Below, piece after piece: positions 1 to 11,842 of a stretch of 64,000 nucleotides of DNA. Each line of letters begins with the position of its first letter. Position 1 is the first letter of the stretch. The stretch spans positions 18,017,001-18,081,000 of the forward strand of contig CM076153.1 in NCBI GenBank assembly GCA_038025085.1. Reading direction: 5' to 3'. This DNA is from Tetragonia tetragonoides (Eukaryota; Streptophyta; Magnoliopsida; Caryophyllales; Aizoaceae). The notes under the pieces were generated by a model. The model made no database searches, was not told the DNA's origin, and saw only the letters and a list, made by a program, of their open reading frames with translations. A program made the translations under genes and the position numbers.

Positions 1-50
1 AATTAAATTAGATTATTGTCATAATATTATTATTTTCAAATTGCTTGTTA

Positions 51-339
51 CTTATTCGCTCCGTCTTATTATATAAGTCGTTCTACAATTTTTTTTCCCC
101 ATAATATAAGTTATTTTAGAGTTTCAATAAAATATTTTTTATATTTTACGTATTTTACCCATTTTACCCTTCTTTCACATTAATTTATTAATTGTTCACG
201 CCTTCTTCATAAAATCTAAAGTCAAAGGGTATTCTAGTAAAATAAAACAATTTTTGTTAGAATTGAAACTCATTGAATGACTTTCATAATTTTTGTACTG
301 CAAAAACCTTAAACGCTCTAAATAATGGAACGGAGGGAG
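51..339. mobile_element. Stowaway-like MITE in copy A intron
   Basis: About 289 bp flanked by TA (49-50 and 340-341). The right end, read on the minus strand, begins CTCCCTCCGTTCC, the hallmark Stowaway terminus. The left end has a decayed form containing CTCCGTC. It encodes nothing and lies in the intron of the defensin-like gene; equivalent insertions sit in copies C and F. Confidence 0.75.
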
Positions 340-456
340 TATATTATACTCTGGGTATATATTTTGAAATGCTACGGAGTATCATTTAAGATCTATGTGT
401 TTGCCTAATATGGTAATTTCGAAAATAGCAAGGAAGGGATTTAATTAAGTACTCAC

Positions 457-526
457 CGTTGCTAGCAACAAGGAAGAATATGAGAGAGATAGCAAGTAAG
501 CTAATAAAGCAAGCAGACTTAGCCAT
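457..526 (-). CDS. Defensin-like copy A, exon 1 (partial gene)
   Basis: Exon 1 of a secreted cysteine-rich peptide gene. It encodes the start of a signal peptide beginning MAKSACFISLL, with a hydrophobic core ending LVASN, and closes with a phase-1 consensus donor (CG/GTGAGT). The ATG is 524-526 on the minus strand, with an AAGAAA-type leader just upstream. Exon 2 should lie about 1 kb further left, outside the window. Residue 8 is Ile, while copies C and F have Val. The exon is as intact as the complete copies, so copy A is probably functional, but the mature region is not visible here. Confidence 0.8.
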
Positions 527-637
527 TTTCTTCCTTTCTTAATTGATTGTATATATCGAGTTAGTTTGTCAGTTGTGAGTTGTGAGTAGTGATTGTGAGT
601 TGTGAGTTGTGAGTTGTAAGTTGTGGAAAGAGCGTAG

Positions 638-645
638 TATTTATA
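638..645 (-). promoter_or_regulatory. TATA box of defensin-like copy A
   Basis: TATAAATA on the minus strand, 112-119 bp upstream of the copy A start codon. The same motif at the same relative place recurs in copies B, C, D and F. Between it and the ATG lies a run of 7-bp GTTGTGA-type repeats, probably in the 5' UTR. Confidence 0.7.
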
Positions 646-866
646 GACTGATTTCTTGCATAGCTACATGGCAATACATTCATTTAACAAAGAAATTTCA
701 ATAATTGTACGTAGTAGTAGATGAACAGAAGAATCTGTCAATTAATTGTACGTACGTACGTACGTAGAAATTTAATTAACAGCAAACGATTACTTAAGCC
801 TGTGACTTGTTCTACCCAGTCGGCACCTGCTCCAAAGCAAATGGGAATAGATAAATAAAAACCAAA

Positions 867-1030
867 GTGGTTGAATTTGATCAATGTATGAGTTGGGTTT
901 GATTGTTATGAATGGACAAACTGTTTGTTTTAGAGTATTTTATCCCGTTTATGGATTGACCCGATGCATGTGAACAAGATTAGTCCTTTTCTAAAGTACT
1001 CAAGATGAGCCTGTGGTCCATACCAAATAA
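867..1030 (+). mobile_element. Old degenerate tRNA-derived SINE (type 1 half-unit)
   Basis: The stretch with GAGTATTTTATCC and GATTGACCCGATGC parallels the body of the clear SINE at 12322-12502 (GAGCATTTTACCC and GGCCGACCCAGTGC), but on the opposite strand and more diverged. A weak B-box-like GGGTTTGATT lies upstream. Its counterpart at 13227-13369 shows that it predates the split of the two half-units. Confidence 0.5.
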
Positions 1031-1061
1031 ATAATGTCAAATACACTAGCGTATTTTTCTC

Positions 1062-1722
1062 TTTTTTTTTTTTTTTGAAGGAAACAGAATTCATTCATTC
1101 ATAAAAAATCATCCGGCATCTACAATTATGAATATCTCTAAACAAATATAGATCTAACATAACCAAGTATAAATTTAATATCACAAGATGAATATGACTC
1201 CCACTATCGCTGCTTGAAATCAATGTCTTCATCAGCTTCAGCGATAAGTGAATACCAATCTAAACATCACTGCTAAACATCGACGTCTTGATCAGCTTCT
1301 TCAATAATTGACAATGCCCTGATATAGTAAAAAATACGCTACACAGTAAACGGGAGGCCACCACCGCCTTTTCCCTACGATCGCAGGTAAGCACGAAACA
1401 TGCTGCAACTATTTGGAAGAATAAATCCCCTTGGCATATATAGTAGATTGAACTTGTCTTCGTGACTCATCAAACCGAACCCAAAAACACAAATTCTACA
1501 ATCCTCCGACGAATGCGGAGAAACTCCACAATCTGTCATCCAAGGATCGAAGAGTTTATTACTAACCATAAAGAAAAATAAACTAAAAGCGCTAGCCCAA
1601 ATCAAAAGTAAAGAAACAACAACGGAGGGGCTAACCATCGACAAATGTCGGTAATAGCCCTAAGATGAGTCAAAGAAAATAGAGGCTAGGAATCCTTGAG
1701 AGAGAACGACAATTTTTTTTAT
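1062..1722 (-). mobile_element. Poly-A retroposon (type 1 half-unit)
   Basis: A poly-T run at 1062-1076 is the poly-A tail of a minus-strand element. Its 3' tail (TGTAGATGCCGGATGATTTT, then AATGAATGAA) resembles the tail of the retroposon at 14761-15352, so both probably belong to one LINE-mobilised family. An 89-codon open frame inside (1375-1644) has no recognisable domain. The type 2 half-unit lacks the insertion. The 5' end and target duplication are not clear. Confidence 0.55.
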
Positions 1723-4550
1723 CTCTTATTAATTCTACTTCTCATTGAGACATGGGATTTATCTCGTATTATTTTGACTAGACTTATACATGAGTTATAT
1801 CATATATGTCACACTATTATGGACCCATTCGAGGTAGTTTTTAGTTTTATATTTTGTTTTTTATGAAAATTAACCAATTTTTGAAAATCAATATTTGATT
1901 TTTGATTTATAATTGCCAATTTCAAAATCTAAGTGGATAACTATGATGATTTTTTTTAGTCCCAAATATTTTTCAATAAGGTAATAATAAATTTTTAAAA
2001 TTAAAAACTTACAACTCACAAGTAACTTGTACGGACTACGGACCCTTTAGAAGACATGAGGTGATAATATAGAATAATTAGGTTATATGGCAATTATACG
2101 ATGATTTCTATAAGAAAGAGTCAAAAGAGTAATATTACTTCAGCGGCCCTAGAATATTCAAAATCAAATCCATTTTGATTAAAACACCATAGTAATAAAG
2201 TTATTTTTTTTTTAAAGGGGGACACCATAATAATAAACTAATAGTCCGTCTTTCATTATTAGTTATGCAACTAGAAATTTGATTGGAATAAACATTAATC
2301 ATAATTTATTAACAACAAGTCTTGTGTGAGACCAACTCACAAAAAATTGGGGTTGTTTTTTTGAAATGTAGGGTTTACTTATGGTGAGCAGTGATCCCTC
2401 TGTTTCATTGAAAAGTGACCCCCGTCTCACCGAAAGTTGCAAAAAGATCTTCTTATGGAAGTTTTTGTGATTTACTATTATTATTGTGAGAAAGTGAATA
2501 TATATGAGATCGTCTCAACATGAGGTCATCTCTATAGCCAAACTTGACATCAGGTTTATTTGAGGTAGCCTCACATTGAGACGGCTTCATATAAGAATAT
2601 CTCCTAGATAACCATGACATTTAAAAGTGGGCGGATGATTTTAGGACAGATGAAGTAATTATGACCATAATTGAGATTTTGAGAAATGAATGGGGTACAT
2701 GCCGTACATCTAGCAAATTACGAGGTCATAACATGGAAAAATTTAAGGAAACATATAAGACGGAAGCATAGGGGCATACAGTCATGTAATTTGTCTAATG
2801 TGCCTGTTCTAGATGTCATGGAGAGGTAATTTAGAATTTATGTATAGTATATGCTACTTGACAAATTAAAGTCTATTATTGTTACCTAGACTTGTTCTTA
2901 CCGTAAAAACAAGTGTTAAATTGTTGTGCCTCTTGGGCATGAGCTAATACGAAGGGTTGAATTGTTCTACCATATTGTTCAACCATGTTAATTTATGAGT
3001 ACTTTCATGCATTGAAATGACACAAAAATTTGTATGAGACGGTTGTATTATAACTTTCGATGAGACGACGGTAACTTTTAAGCTGGTCTCACACAAGATT
3101 TACTCTTGTAATAATCTAATTGTTAAACACGTACTACTCTATGTTTGACACAATTAGTTGTTTTAGCAGCCAAAAAGTTAGAAGAGGGTAAAATCAATTG
3201 AAAATTGCTATAAATCCGGTAACAAACTAACTGCATGTTTTCCTAGTTGAAAATGAAAGCTTGTATGGATAGTTTATTAATTTTGTTATTGGAGATGAGT
3301 TATGAAATTATTTTGACAAACAAATTTATTATAGACAGTTGAAACACTAGTTTAAAATTGAAAATGTAATTAAAATAAAAGTTGGTTAATATTTGCCAAA
3401 ACATTCATTAAAATTGCAAAATTAACTTGTTCGCAATATCTACAGATAGACCAAATGATGAAATGTTAACTTAGTGATTACTCGTAATATTGAGCCCTCT
3501 GTATATTTAGGTCTGAATCCTAAGTATGTTTATGAATCGTTGACTTTTACGTTGTCATAGACTAAGTAAAAGTTAAATAGTATTGAGACTATAAATTTGT
3601 TTTACTAATGAGTAGCAGACATATTCTGATGTAGTAGGGGCATGAATAAGTCTCATTCTTGTTAGGAGTAATTCTTTTTCCTAAAGAAAGACCTGTATGG
3701 TTGTATATCCAACGAGCTATATGGGAATTGAAACTGCTATGGCCAATTCTCAATGTCATTTATTTAGTTGGCTCCCATGCATCTTAGAAATATTGACATG
3801 CAAAATCTCCTATGTTTTGGTGGTACATAGTGTTAGAAATAAGACTACTGTAAAGCGAAATCAAACGAAAGGAAAAACAAGAGCGAATGTGGGCCTAATG
3901 ATTTACTGTGGAAATAAATTTATCGTGTTGTGGTAAGATCGAAGACCACTGCGTTAGAAGCGATTTCGTCCGGACTAGTGCAATCAGAACAAGACGTCGG
4001 CCCCCAAGGTTAGCACAACGCTCCCCAATTTACCGTGCTTTGGTGAGCGATTTGAGTCGTCAATTGGCTGTTAACCCTTCATTAATGAAGCATTGAAGGT
4101 AATTTTGGATGAAGAACTTTTTGGCTTCTTTGCTGTTGTTGTCCTGTTTTGGTTTTTTTTTTTTGTTTTGTTTTTTTTTTTTTTTTGAGAAACCGTTCTG
4201 AATATCGTGTGTAAGTTGTAATAGTCATTGAAGACCTCATTTCCTCCTATTCTTAAGGTAATTTCCTCTCTGTATACAGTACTAATTCTTAATGATGATT
4301 GACGATATATATCAACCGTTTCTTATTCTCTCAGCTCATTAGAATTTAATTATTAAGTGAATTGGTCAGTTACAATTCGTGGGCCATCAATACACCATAA
4401 TGTTAGCCATGGTGAATGAGAGAGATATGCCTATTGTAGTTATTGTATTTTATGTACTTTTAGTGGCTTATAAATAGATATCTTTGGCATTCGGTGAAGT
4501 CATATCTCCTGGTTGGTTTTCCTATCCCCTCTTGAAATCTTTTTAAGACC
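1723..4550. other. Non-coding stretch upstream of the RPA1-like pseudogene
   Basis: No convincing gene. It includes sequence shared with the type 2 half-unit (to about 3820), one small GAGAC-type MITE (3016-3112) and a long poly-T run around 4149-4186 that varies in length between units. Two short open frames at 3697-3936 and 3908-4096 match nothing I recognise. Confidence 0.5.
3016..3112. mobile_element. Small GAGAC-type MITE
   Basis: About 97 bp present here and absent at the matching site of the type 2 half-unit (near 14590). Its ends are imperfect inverted repeats around TTTGTATGAGAC and CTTGTGTGAGAC. This is a short non-autonomous palindromic repeat. The superfamily is not certain. Confidence 0.5.
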
Positions 4551-7500
4551 ATGGCTTCAATGAGGAGAGTATCTAATGGGAAGGATAATATCTATAGTTC
4601 TCTTGATAGTTTAACACCTAATAGTGAAGGTGTTCGAGTAAAGGTTCGTGTGTCTAGAATGTGGGATGTTTTAAATTTGAAGAATAATAGAGATCTTATG
4701 AGCACTGACATGGTCGTTATTGACGAAAAGGTATTATATAGTTCTCTAAATTGGTAGATTCCCCTACATGCATATGAAATATAGGCTATTATTACAGTTG
4801 CAGTTTTAATTGTCTTCTTACAGTAACTATCTGCTTTGGTCAGGGGTCCTATATCCATGTCACAATCAAGAGCAACATTGCACATCGTTTCCACGGGCGG
4901 TCTTTTTGTTGAAGGTGGTATTTACTTCATTAAGAACTTTGCTGTCACGGATAACCGAAGCAAATACTGTGTTGTTGCAGACAACAAGGTAATGATGCAG
5001 CTCTATGCCAACACTACGGTGACTGAGTTTAACAATGAGGATGATAAGATTCCGAGGCACCGCTTTGATTTTGTTGATTTTGACAAAATTGAACAACGGA
5101 AAGGGCAAGACTACATTCTAACAGGTTGTGCTCTCTATTTATTTGTGCTTTTTTCCCATCATATGAGTATTATCTTTTCACACACTTACTCTCCTTTTTA
5201 AAAAAAAAAATAGATGTGATTGGTCGTGTGGTCTCTCAAGGAAATGTCCAAAAGACAAAGACTAAGGGAAAGGAAGTGAACTACGTGACATTGGAATTGG
5301 AAGACATATGGTACTTTTTGAAAGATCAATATCCTTTTTTGTTCTCAACCAAATTTGCAATTTTCCCTACATAAATTCCTGATCTTTATTATTATCATGT
5401 AGGGAGAAACAGATCAGAATCACTCTTTGGGACCGTTGTGATGTTGACTTCCAAAGACAAAGCACCCTCTTGCCAAACACTATCATTATTGGTGTCTTCA
5501 CTTCAAACTTGGTGAAGGATTACATGAGTGAGTTAACTCTTCCCATTTCTCTTTATAAACCCTCCTATTAATAATGTTAATGAAGTGTTGTTGTATTGTT
5601 AATAATGCTTTGGAATACTCTTAATTAAGTGTTGTTTTATTGTAAATGAAGTTGGTGGTATTGCCATTCTTTTTTACATTTTGCTATAGTGATCAGCATG
5701 CTGCACCCGCGCAACATACAGAAGCTGTGATGGTGCCCTCCCATGCTTTCAAAATGTGATTATCTTAAGTATATGGTAGATTTGAATTTGCGGTACAGTT
5801 AACATTCAGTGATTATAATAGTTCAATGTCCGTTTTAGATGTGCTAATTTCATTATATCATAAAACTGCAGCGACAAGAAATGAAATAATTCTACAAACC
5901 CTAAAATAAAAAGCAAACTTCTGTCAATTAAAGAGTCCTGCATTTATATTCTGGTATCTTTGCCAAGGTTATATTTGCAATTTCAAATAAAATTTGTATG
6001 TGGTATGTAGTTTGATTTTCTGTCTAACTTGCTATCATCTATTTTTCTGGAACCCATTTGGTTTCATGTGTAAGGGTCGAAAAATTTGCAAAAATGCAAT
6101 CATCATTCAAGTTACTCATCAAAAATGACCAATTAGGTTTCAAATTAAAAAATCCCAAGTTTGTTTGTTCTATATTCCAATTTGTTATATTGGTAGAGTG
6201 TAGTTAAGGGGTGAGAGCTTACAATAGTACCAGTTATCCTATTCCATTTTTTACTAAATTAAACTCTGGCATATAGACTCTACAACTTTGTCAACCACAA
6301 GTGCTACCAAAATATACCTCAATCTGAAGATCCCTGAAGTTTCTGAATTCAAGGGGAAGTACATGTACACTTTAAATAAAACAGTACTTCTTATTGCTCC
6401 AAAATATTGGAATTTCAATGGTAAATGGACAAGACCCAAACAATGAACTAACTCAAACTTTTATATCTCAAGATCAAGTGATGGAGATGATAGCATAAAA
6501 TCCCTTGAAGTACATCGTCAAGCAATCGATCGTGCAACAGTTCTGTCAAATAAAAAAACAATTGAAGAAATCCTGGACATTGTTGCTGATGACTTTAAAG
6601 ACGTAAGTATCTATTTTTAATAGCTGACATAAACTTGGCATCAAATCCTTGGATATGTCAAAAAGTCAGAACTGGAGTGAATATCTAATATAAAATTTGC
6701 AATAAATTCATCCAGGGCACTAACTTCTACTGCCAAGCCACCATTTTGGACATATGTAATAATAATGGATGGTACTATAATTCATGCCAAAGGTGCAAGA
6801 GACTAATCAAACCTTCAGGAGAAAAATTCTGGTGCAACCATTGTCAAAAGCTGATTGATGATGCGGTGCCAAGGTATTTAAACTACCAAACCCTTCTCAG
6901 TTTCACCCCACTTTATAACTTACTGGATTTTGGAGTACGTAGTGTCAACCTCTGATTGAAATAAAATAGGTATCGATTGGAGCTTGAAGTGAGCAATGAG
7001 ACTGGGACAACCAAATTCATTATTTTCGACGAAGAAGCTGAAAAATTGATTGGGCACTCAGCCATCAACCTTTACGATATGGAAGCCAAAAAAGAGGTAC
7101 TAATTCTAATAGGACTATATATATTATACACCAGCTGCTAGAAATATTTGAATTCTTAATATACATTTCCTGTTCCATGAAAAAACCAACACCAAAAGAG
7201 TGGAGAAGATGAGGGAGAACTGCCGTCCCTTATCCAAAATCTTACAACTACTTCCCACGTATTCCGTGTGAAACTTACAACTTACAACAAAGCTGCGTAC
7301 AAACAAAGTTTCACAGCGAACAACGTCCTTAGTGAAGCCATTCTAGAAGACAAGACTGAGAACGAGGTAATCCCAAAAGAAAACACATCTTTTTCTATTG
7401 TTTGCAATTAAATAAAATCTTTATTGCTCCCCCCAATGAATTTTTAATTACTCCAGAACCCCATGCTGAATCAGCCACGTGAAATTGGAAATGGTGACAT

Positions 7501-7731
7501 AAATGACGTGGATATGGTAGTTGAAGGAAATGCAAGCATTGCTAACTTGGACAATGGTCGTGGAACTCACTCAGGGCCAAGTCGGAGGAAAAGGCGCCTA
7601 AGGTGTGATTTAAACCACTGCAAAATAACAAATAAAGAACACCTGAAACAAGAAAGAATTACTAACATTAGTTGTTGCTCCCCAGGGTTATTGAGTCTGA
7701 TGATGAAGAAGTGGAGCCAAGTGCGGCCTGA
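4551..7731 (+). pseudogene. RPA1-like (RPA70-type OB-fold) pseudogene, unit 1
   Basis: A ten-exon relic of a replication protein A large-subunit-like protein, the ssDNA-binding factor of replication and repair. Exons: 4551-4730, 4844-5124, 5214-5310, 5403-5527, 6277-6602, 6716-6873, 6970-7096, 7199-7366, 7457-7602, 7686-7731. The order is N-terminal OB folds (GIYFIKNFAV, then DVIGRV and QIRITLWDR), the LSTTSATKIYLN segment, then the C-terminal OB fold with a zinc ribbon C-x2-C-x12-C-x2-C in exon 6, and a basic/acidic tail ending at TGA 7729-7731. Splice sites are good. Two lesions break it: one extra T in the T5 run 4903-4907, which gives TGA at 4910-4912, and an in-frame TGA at 6444-6446. 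Both are in all three copies. Plant Helitrons are known to carry RPA-like genes, so a Helitron origin is possible. Confidence 0.85.
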
Positions 7732-9989
7732 TACAAAGCTGAACTACAAGTGCAAGAGAAATGTGTTTCTGAAGACTAAGAATAAAAGTAGTTTTAAACA
7801 TAGAGTGTCGTCCCCAGAGTTGCAACAACACTTGCTTCCCTGTGTTTTTCCCTTTCAAGTTTCCTTCCAAAGACAATGTTATCAACCTGTCTTCTTTAGT
7901 TTAAACGGTTCTGCTTTCCCTTTAAAGTTTCTTTCACATGACTATGTAATGACAGTTTGTTATTGAAATTTTAGTTGATTCAAAAGTTTCCTTCATTTAA
8001 ATTCTTAATCTTTTACTATTTTGCACACCTTCACTTATCAGATATGTTGAATAGGTGAGAATATTTCAGCAATCGGCATAAGCTCAAATGACCGGTTAGG
8101 TCAAAAGAGTCGTTTCATATATGTGTGTTTCCAGTACTCATCTCTTTACCTCCAGGTCAGCTTAATTCCTCCCCAAGTGACGAGTAGGTTTGTTGAGGTC
8201 TTGCTGTAGGAGAGGGTTCTCAAAACCAATTTTGAGGTTAAGTGATTCTGTTAAAGTTGTCATGTATGGAACCTTGAATACAGAACTTGGGTTTCCATGC
8301 TCAAACTTGACTCTTTTGGCGTAGTTTGCAGTTCTGTTATTGGGTATTTGGGTTGTGGTTGTATTTGTGCCAACTTCTAACACTGCAAGGTGTTTGGCTG
8401 AGGACTTTAACTATGTAAAATTGAAATTTTGGGTCCAATAAAATAGTGATAGGATTGTGGGAAATGTTAACAACTTAAAAAGGTACTTTATAGGAACTCC
8501 ATACTCAAAATTATTTGTTCAATGTAATCTTATGTAATATTTGTAAATCATCAAATATGATATCTGGAGAAGAATCCACTATAACAAATGAGAAATGACT
8601 AACACCAATTGTTAGAACCCCCATCCCTTGCTATTCCTCCTATAGAAAATCGTGATTTTCAAACACTATTCTAGGTTAGGTTTCTTCTTTTTATTACTAC
8701 AAGGGTGAAAATAACCAGGTCTATTAAAAAATTATTTCAAGACTATCATAAGTAGTAATATAAAACATGCCATCTCGAAAATAAGACAAGCCATTTAAAA
8801 AAAAAATTAATTCCTATTCCCTCTAAACCAGAAACAAAAACTGCCTAATTTTAGACAATAATATTAGTGGGAACCAATACAAATGCGGAAGTTCAAATGT
8901 GGTTATCTTTAGCTCGCGATTCATAAAGGTTAACGATTGTATATTGAGCCTTCCAAAGCTTATTTATATACACTTCATCGGTATAATTAACAGTGCACAA
9001 TATCAAAACAGTACTTCCCTAATCAAGTTGAATTATGTTTGTCACAGAGGAAGATGAATCCAAAGCTAAAGTGACTCATTCAAAGTGCAAGGACGACTAA
9101 ATAAAGGATGCAGCAACAAGTGCATAATCGCTCTGTCTTCTTCTGATTGCTAGAAAGAATTGATAGACCAACTAGATCGTCATGTCTAGTGGACAATCCA
9201 GATCCCAAGAATGCATTACGTAATGAACCGTTAGCGTTGTCAATCTAGTCCTTCATATTAATAAGGCAATAAACATATTCTCTCTCCATTATCTTTAATT
9301 GATCTTATTTACAAACAAATTTATGAAAGTTGTTGAATTTAGAGATCCAATAACTCCACTAATTTAGCAACAAAATTTGGAGGGAGATTGAGAGAGATTG
9401 AAAATGTCATGTTACAAATTATTTTGCCCTCATCATATCATATACTCTATCCCCTAACTCTTTGAATTTTCATGGCTGCTATTTAGATTCTCATGCATTC
9501 TATTTCTATTTTCTATACGTATGCTATACCCAGGGCCACAGGCCTCAGCAGCATAACTTCTCCAATCAAATTCTTAGAGAAAGAAGCTAACCTAGATCCT
9601 TTTTTTTGTTTTCCAAACATACATGGCTAACAAAACAAAAGAGATTTCATTGAACCATCTTAAAACTAAAAGAACGAATACTACAAAATTTTAAATAATA
9701 ACACATGCATGATACAACTCTTCTATTAATTTCTTAGATATTTTGTATGTATGAATGGAAATATTTTTTGCAATTTTGGTAAGATTTTTATTTGGCTATC
9801 ATTATGATTAAATACATAGATATTCAATACATAAATAAGAAAACCTGAACAAGACACTTATTATAAATGAAGAGAGAATAACTTGGGTTGCCTAATTAAA
9901 ATAAAGGGTTAAATTGTCAACTCACAAAATAATGACATTAGTATTTCATGACCTGGCAATATTAACGGCCTATATAAGCTACATAAGAC
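7732..9989. other. Non-coding stretch, unit 1
   Basis: AT-rich sequence between the RPA1-like pseudogene and the LINE ORF1-like remnant. A 73-codon minus-strand frame (8162-8383) is open in all three units but matches no family I know, and the units are too similar for this to count as conservation. No RNA gene or clear element end is seen. Confidence 0.5.
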
Positions 9990-11430
9990 ATTCAGTTTAT
10001 ATGTGCATGTATTATTTCTCCTCTCTGAATTTTGCCTGCCTTGCCTCTCATGCCAATCTGCCCGTTGCCATTTCTGCCTCCTTTGCCCCTTCCTGGTTGA
10101 TGTTGCCTTGGCTGTACAGGTTGTCTAGGCTGTTGCACTAGTTGTGCTTGATTGGTTAACAGGAGCTTCAGGTTGCCTTGTCAAGTTCTCAACAGTAGGC
10201 ACTAGTGTCCTCTTCTTCTTCCTACACACCTCTTCAACATGGCCATATTGATTACAGTGACCACATACAGTAGGTTTCCAGTAATAATCCAAAGTTGTTC
10301 AAGGATTATGCCTCTCTAGCTTTTAAAATGCACCTTATCAGGGAACTTAGACCCTATATCCACCATCTTTTAAAACCCGAGCAAAGTTGATACCCACCTT
10401 CATCCCAGTGTTCTTATCAGCCACCATAGATCTACCAATAAGACAAAACAATCTTACTGAGCCCAACAACATTCCAGTACTTTACATCTAACCAAGGAAA
10501 CTTTACTCAGATGGGCACAACTTGTGTGGACTTAATTAGTTCATCGTGGACCAATATGTGGAGTCACCCCCTACTTCACCTGGAGTCACCCCCCTCTAAA
10601 AGTGGAGCCACCCCTACTTCACCTAGAGCCACCCCTCAAATTTATACTTGACACCACCCCTATGTCACCTGGAATCACCCCCTACTTTACCTGGAGCCAC
10701 CCCTTACTTCACCTGGAGCCACCCCTCAAAATTACTCAAAATTACTTCACCTGGAGTCACTCCCTACTTTATCAGGAGCCACCCCCTACTTCACCTGGAG
10801 CCACCCCTCAAAATTACTTAGTCCACGGTGGACTAAGTCCACACAAGACATGTTGCAAATATAGTTGCTCCTTAGCATAATTAACATTTGTAGACCATGG
10901 TCTAACAATGAGAGGTTTGTTATCAAAATGGAAGACACCCTTTTGTAAAATAGCATCTCTCTTTTCTACTGATTCAAAAACGAACCAAAACAATACCACT
11001 ATTCATCGTAACTATATTTGGCATCCCTCTTTTAGCCCAGATCCTACCAACAAAAGGCTGATAAGGACACTCACTGGAGGCCTAGATCTCAAAACATAAC
11101 CAACCAATGCTTGACTATAGTAATCAAGAGAAATGGGATTTTGCTTTGTCCTGTAGTTGCGATAGCCATGAGTTAATCTTCTCTCGAGCAGCTAGCTCAA
11201 GTTGCTTAACAATACCAGTTTGAACACCAGAGGTCAAGATATGGGGGGCATTTAGTTCATTACGAGCGAGATTGTGAACTACTTGATCTAAACTAGGTCT
11301 CTGATTACTATTCAAATTAGTTGGAATCTGCATTTCAATTGGACTATTAGTAGGTTCCTCAGTACTTACATCACCTTCACCTTGATCTTCTGCTTCTCGT
11401 TTAACCTTAGGCCTTATCGCGCGCTAGTGG
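9990..11430 (-). pseudogene. LINE ORF1-like (DUF4283 plus zinc knuckle) remnant, unit 1
   Basis: Minus-strand remnant of the gag-like first protein of an L1-type LINE. Reading from 11430 downward: an N-terminal acidic/polar region, then a DUF4283-like fold (FVFESVEKRDAILQKGVFHF, then LIVRPWS) at about 10870-11000, continued after an inserted MITE by a WVKFP-type, KYW...LSK segment, then a CCHC zinc knuckle C-x2-C-x4-H-x4-C near 10223-10264, then a Gln/Pro-rich tail. It is broken by frameshifts, at least one TGG-to-TGA change (reading PI*VKFP) and the 321-bp MITE. No reverse transcriptase follows it, so it is a fragment. Confidence 0.72.
10524..10844. mobile_element. MITE with internal 23-bp minisatellite, unit 1
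   Basis: 321 bp with terminal inverted repeats: the left end starts GTGTGGACTTAATTAGTTCA, and the right end on the other strand starts GTGTGGACTTAGTCCACCGT. The interior is almost entirely a run of GGAGCCACCCCCTACTTCACC-like repeats of about 22-24 bp (10560-10812). It interrupts the ORF1-like remnant. No clear target duplication is visible. Confidence 0.7.
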
Positions 11431-11842
11431 AGAGAGAAGAGAGAGCATGTCGAGAGTTTTTCTTTTTCGAACCAAACAATTTAATGAAATCTTTATAATG
11501 ACATAAGTATCATTATGAATTTTTATAATTGAATATTATTTAAGTGATAAGCGGTTAACGTTATTTCACATGAATTGAATTGAACTAATTAAACGAAAAT
11601 TAAGCTGAGGAGAATAAAGCACAATTTTCATAGTAATGGTTCATGCAGCTTTATTCATCGACAATAATCATAATTATACAAAAGTTACCATTACATGCTT
11701 ACTTTTTAGTAGTAGTAAGCAGTAGCGCACACACATTGGTACATACACTGTATAGGACACTGAATTGAAACCACAATATTACAGTAGAAATTACGTGCTG
11801 CATGCATGATAGAGTTGTTTGCCATCGATCAACATCTATCTA
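11431..11842. other. 3' flank and 3' UTR of defensin-like copy B
   Basis: Contains an AATAAA polyadenylation signal on the minus strand at 11650-11655, about 190 bp beyond the copy B stop. Homology to the 3' flank of copy C begins near 11620. Nothing else is recognised. Confidence 0.5.

Noticed and set aside
3697..4096. Two short plus-strand frames upstream of the RPA1-like gene
   Set aside because: No recognisable domain, no start context or splice partners, and the identity across units reflects recent duplication only.
7463..7966. 167-codon frame taken as a separate gene
   Set aside because: It is RPA1-like exon 9 read through its donor site and on through the intron in a wrong frame.
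8162..8383. 73-codon minus-strand frame, open in all three units
   Set aside because: No family match. Openness in near-identical copies is not independent evidence of coding.
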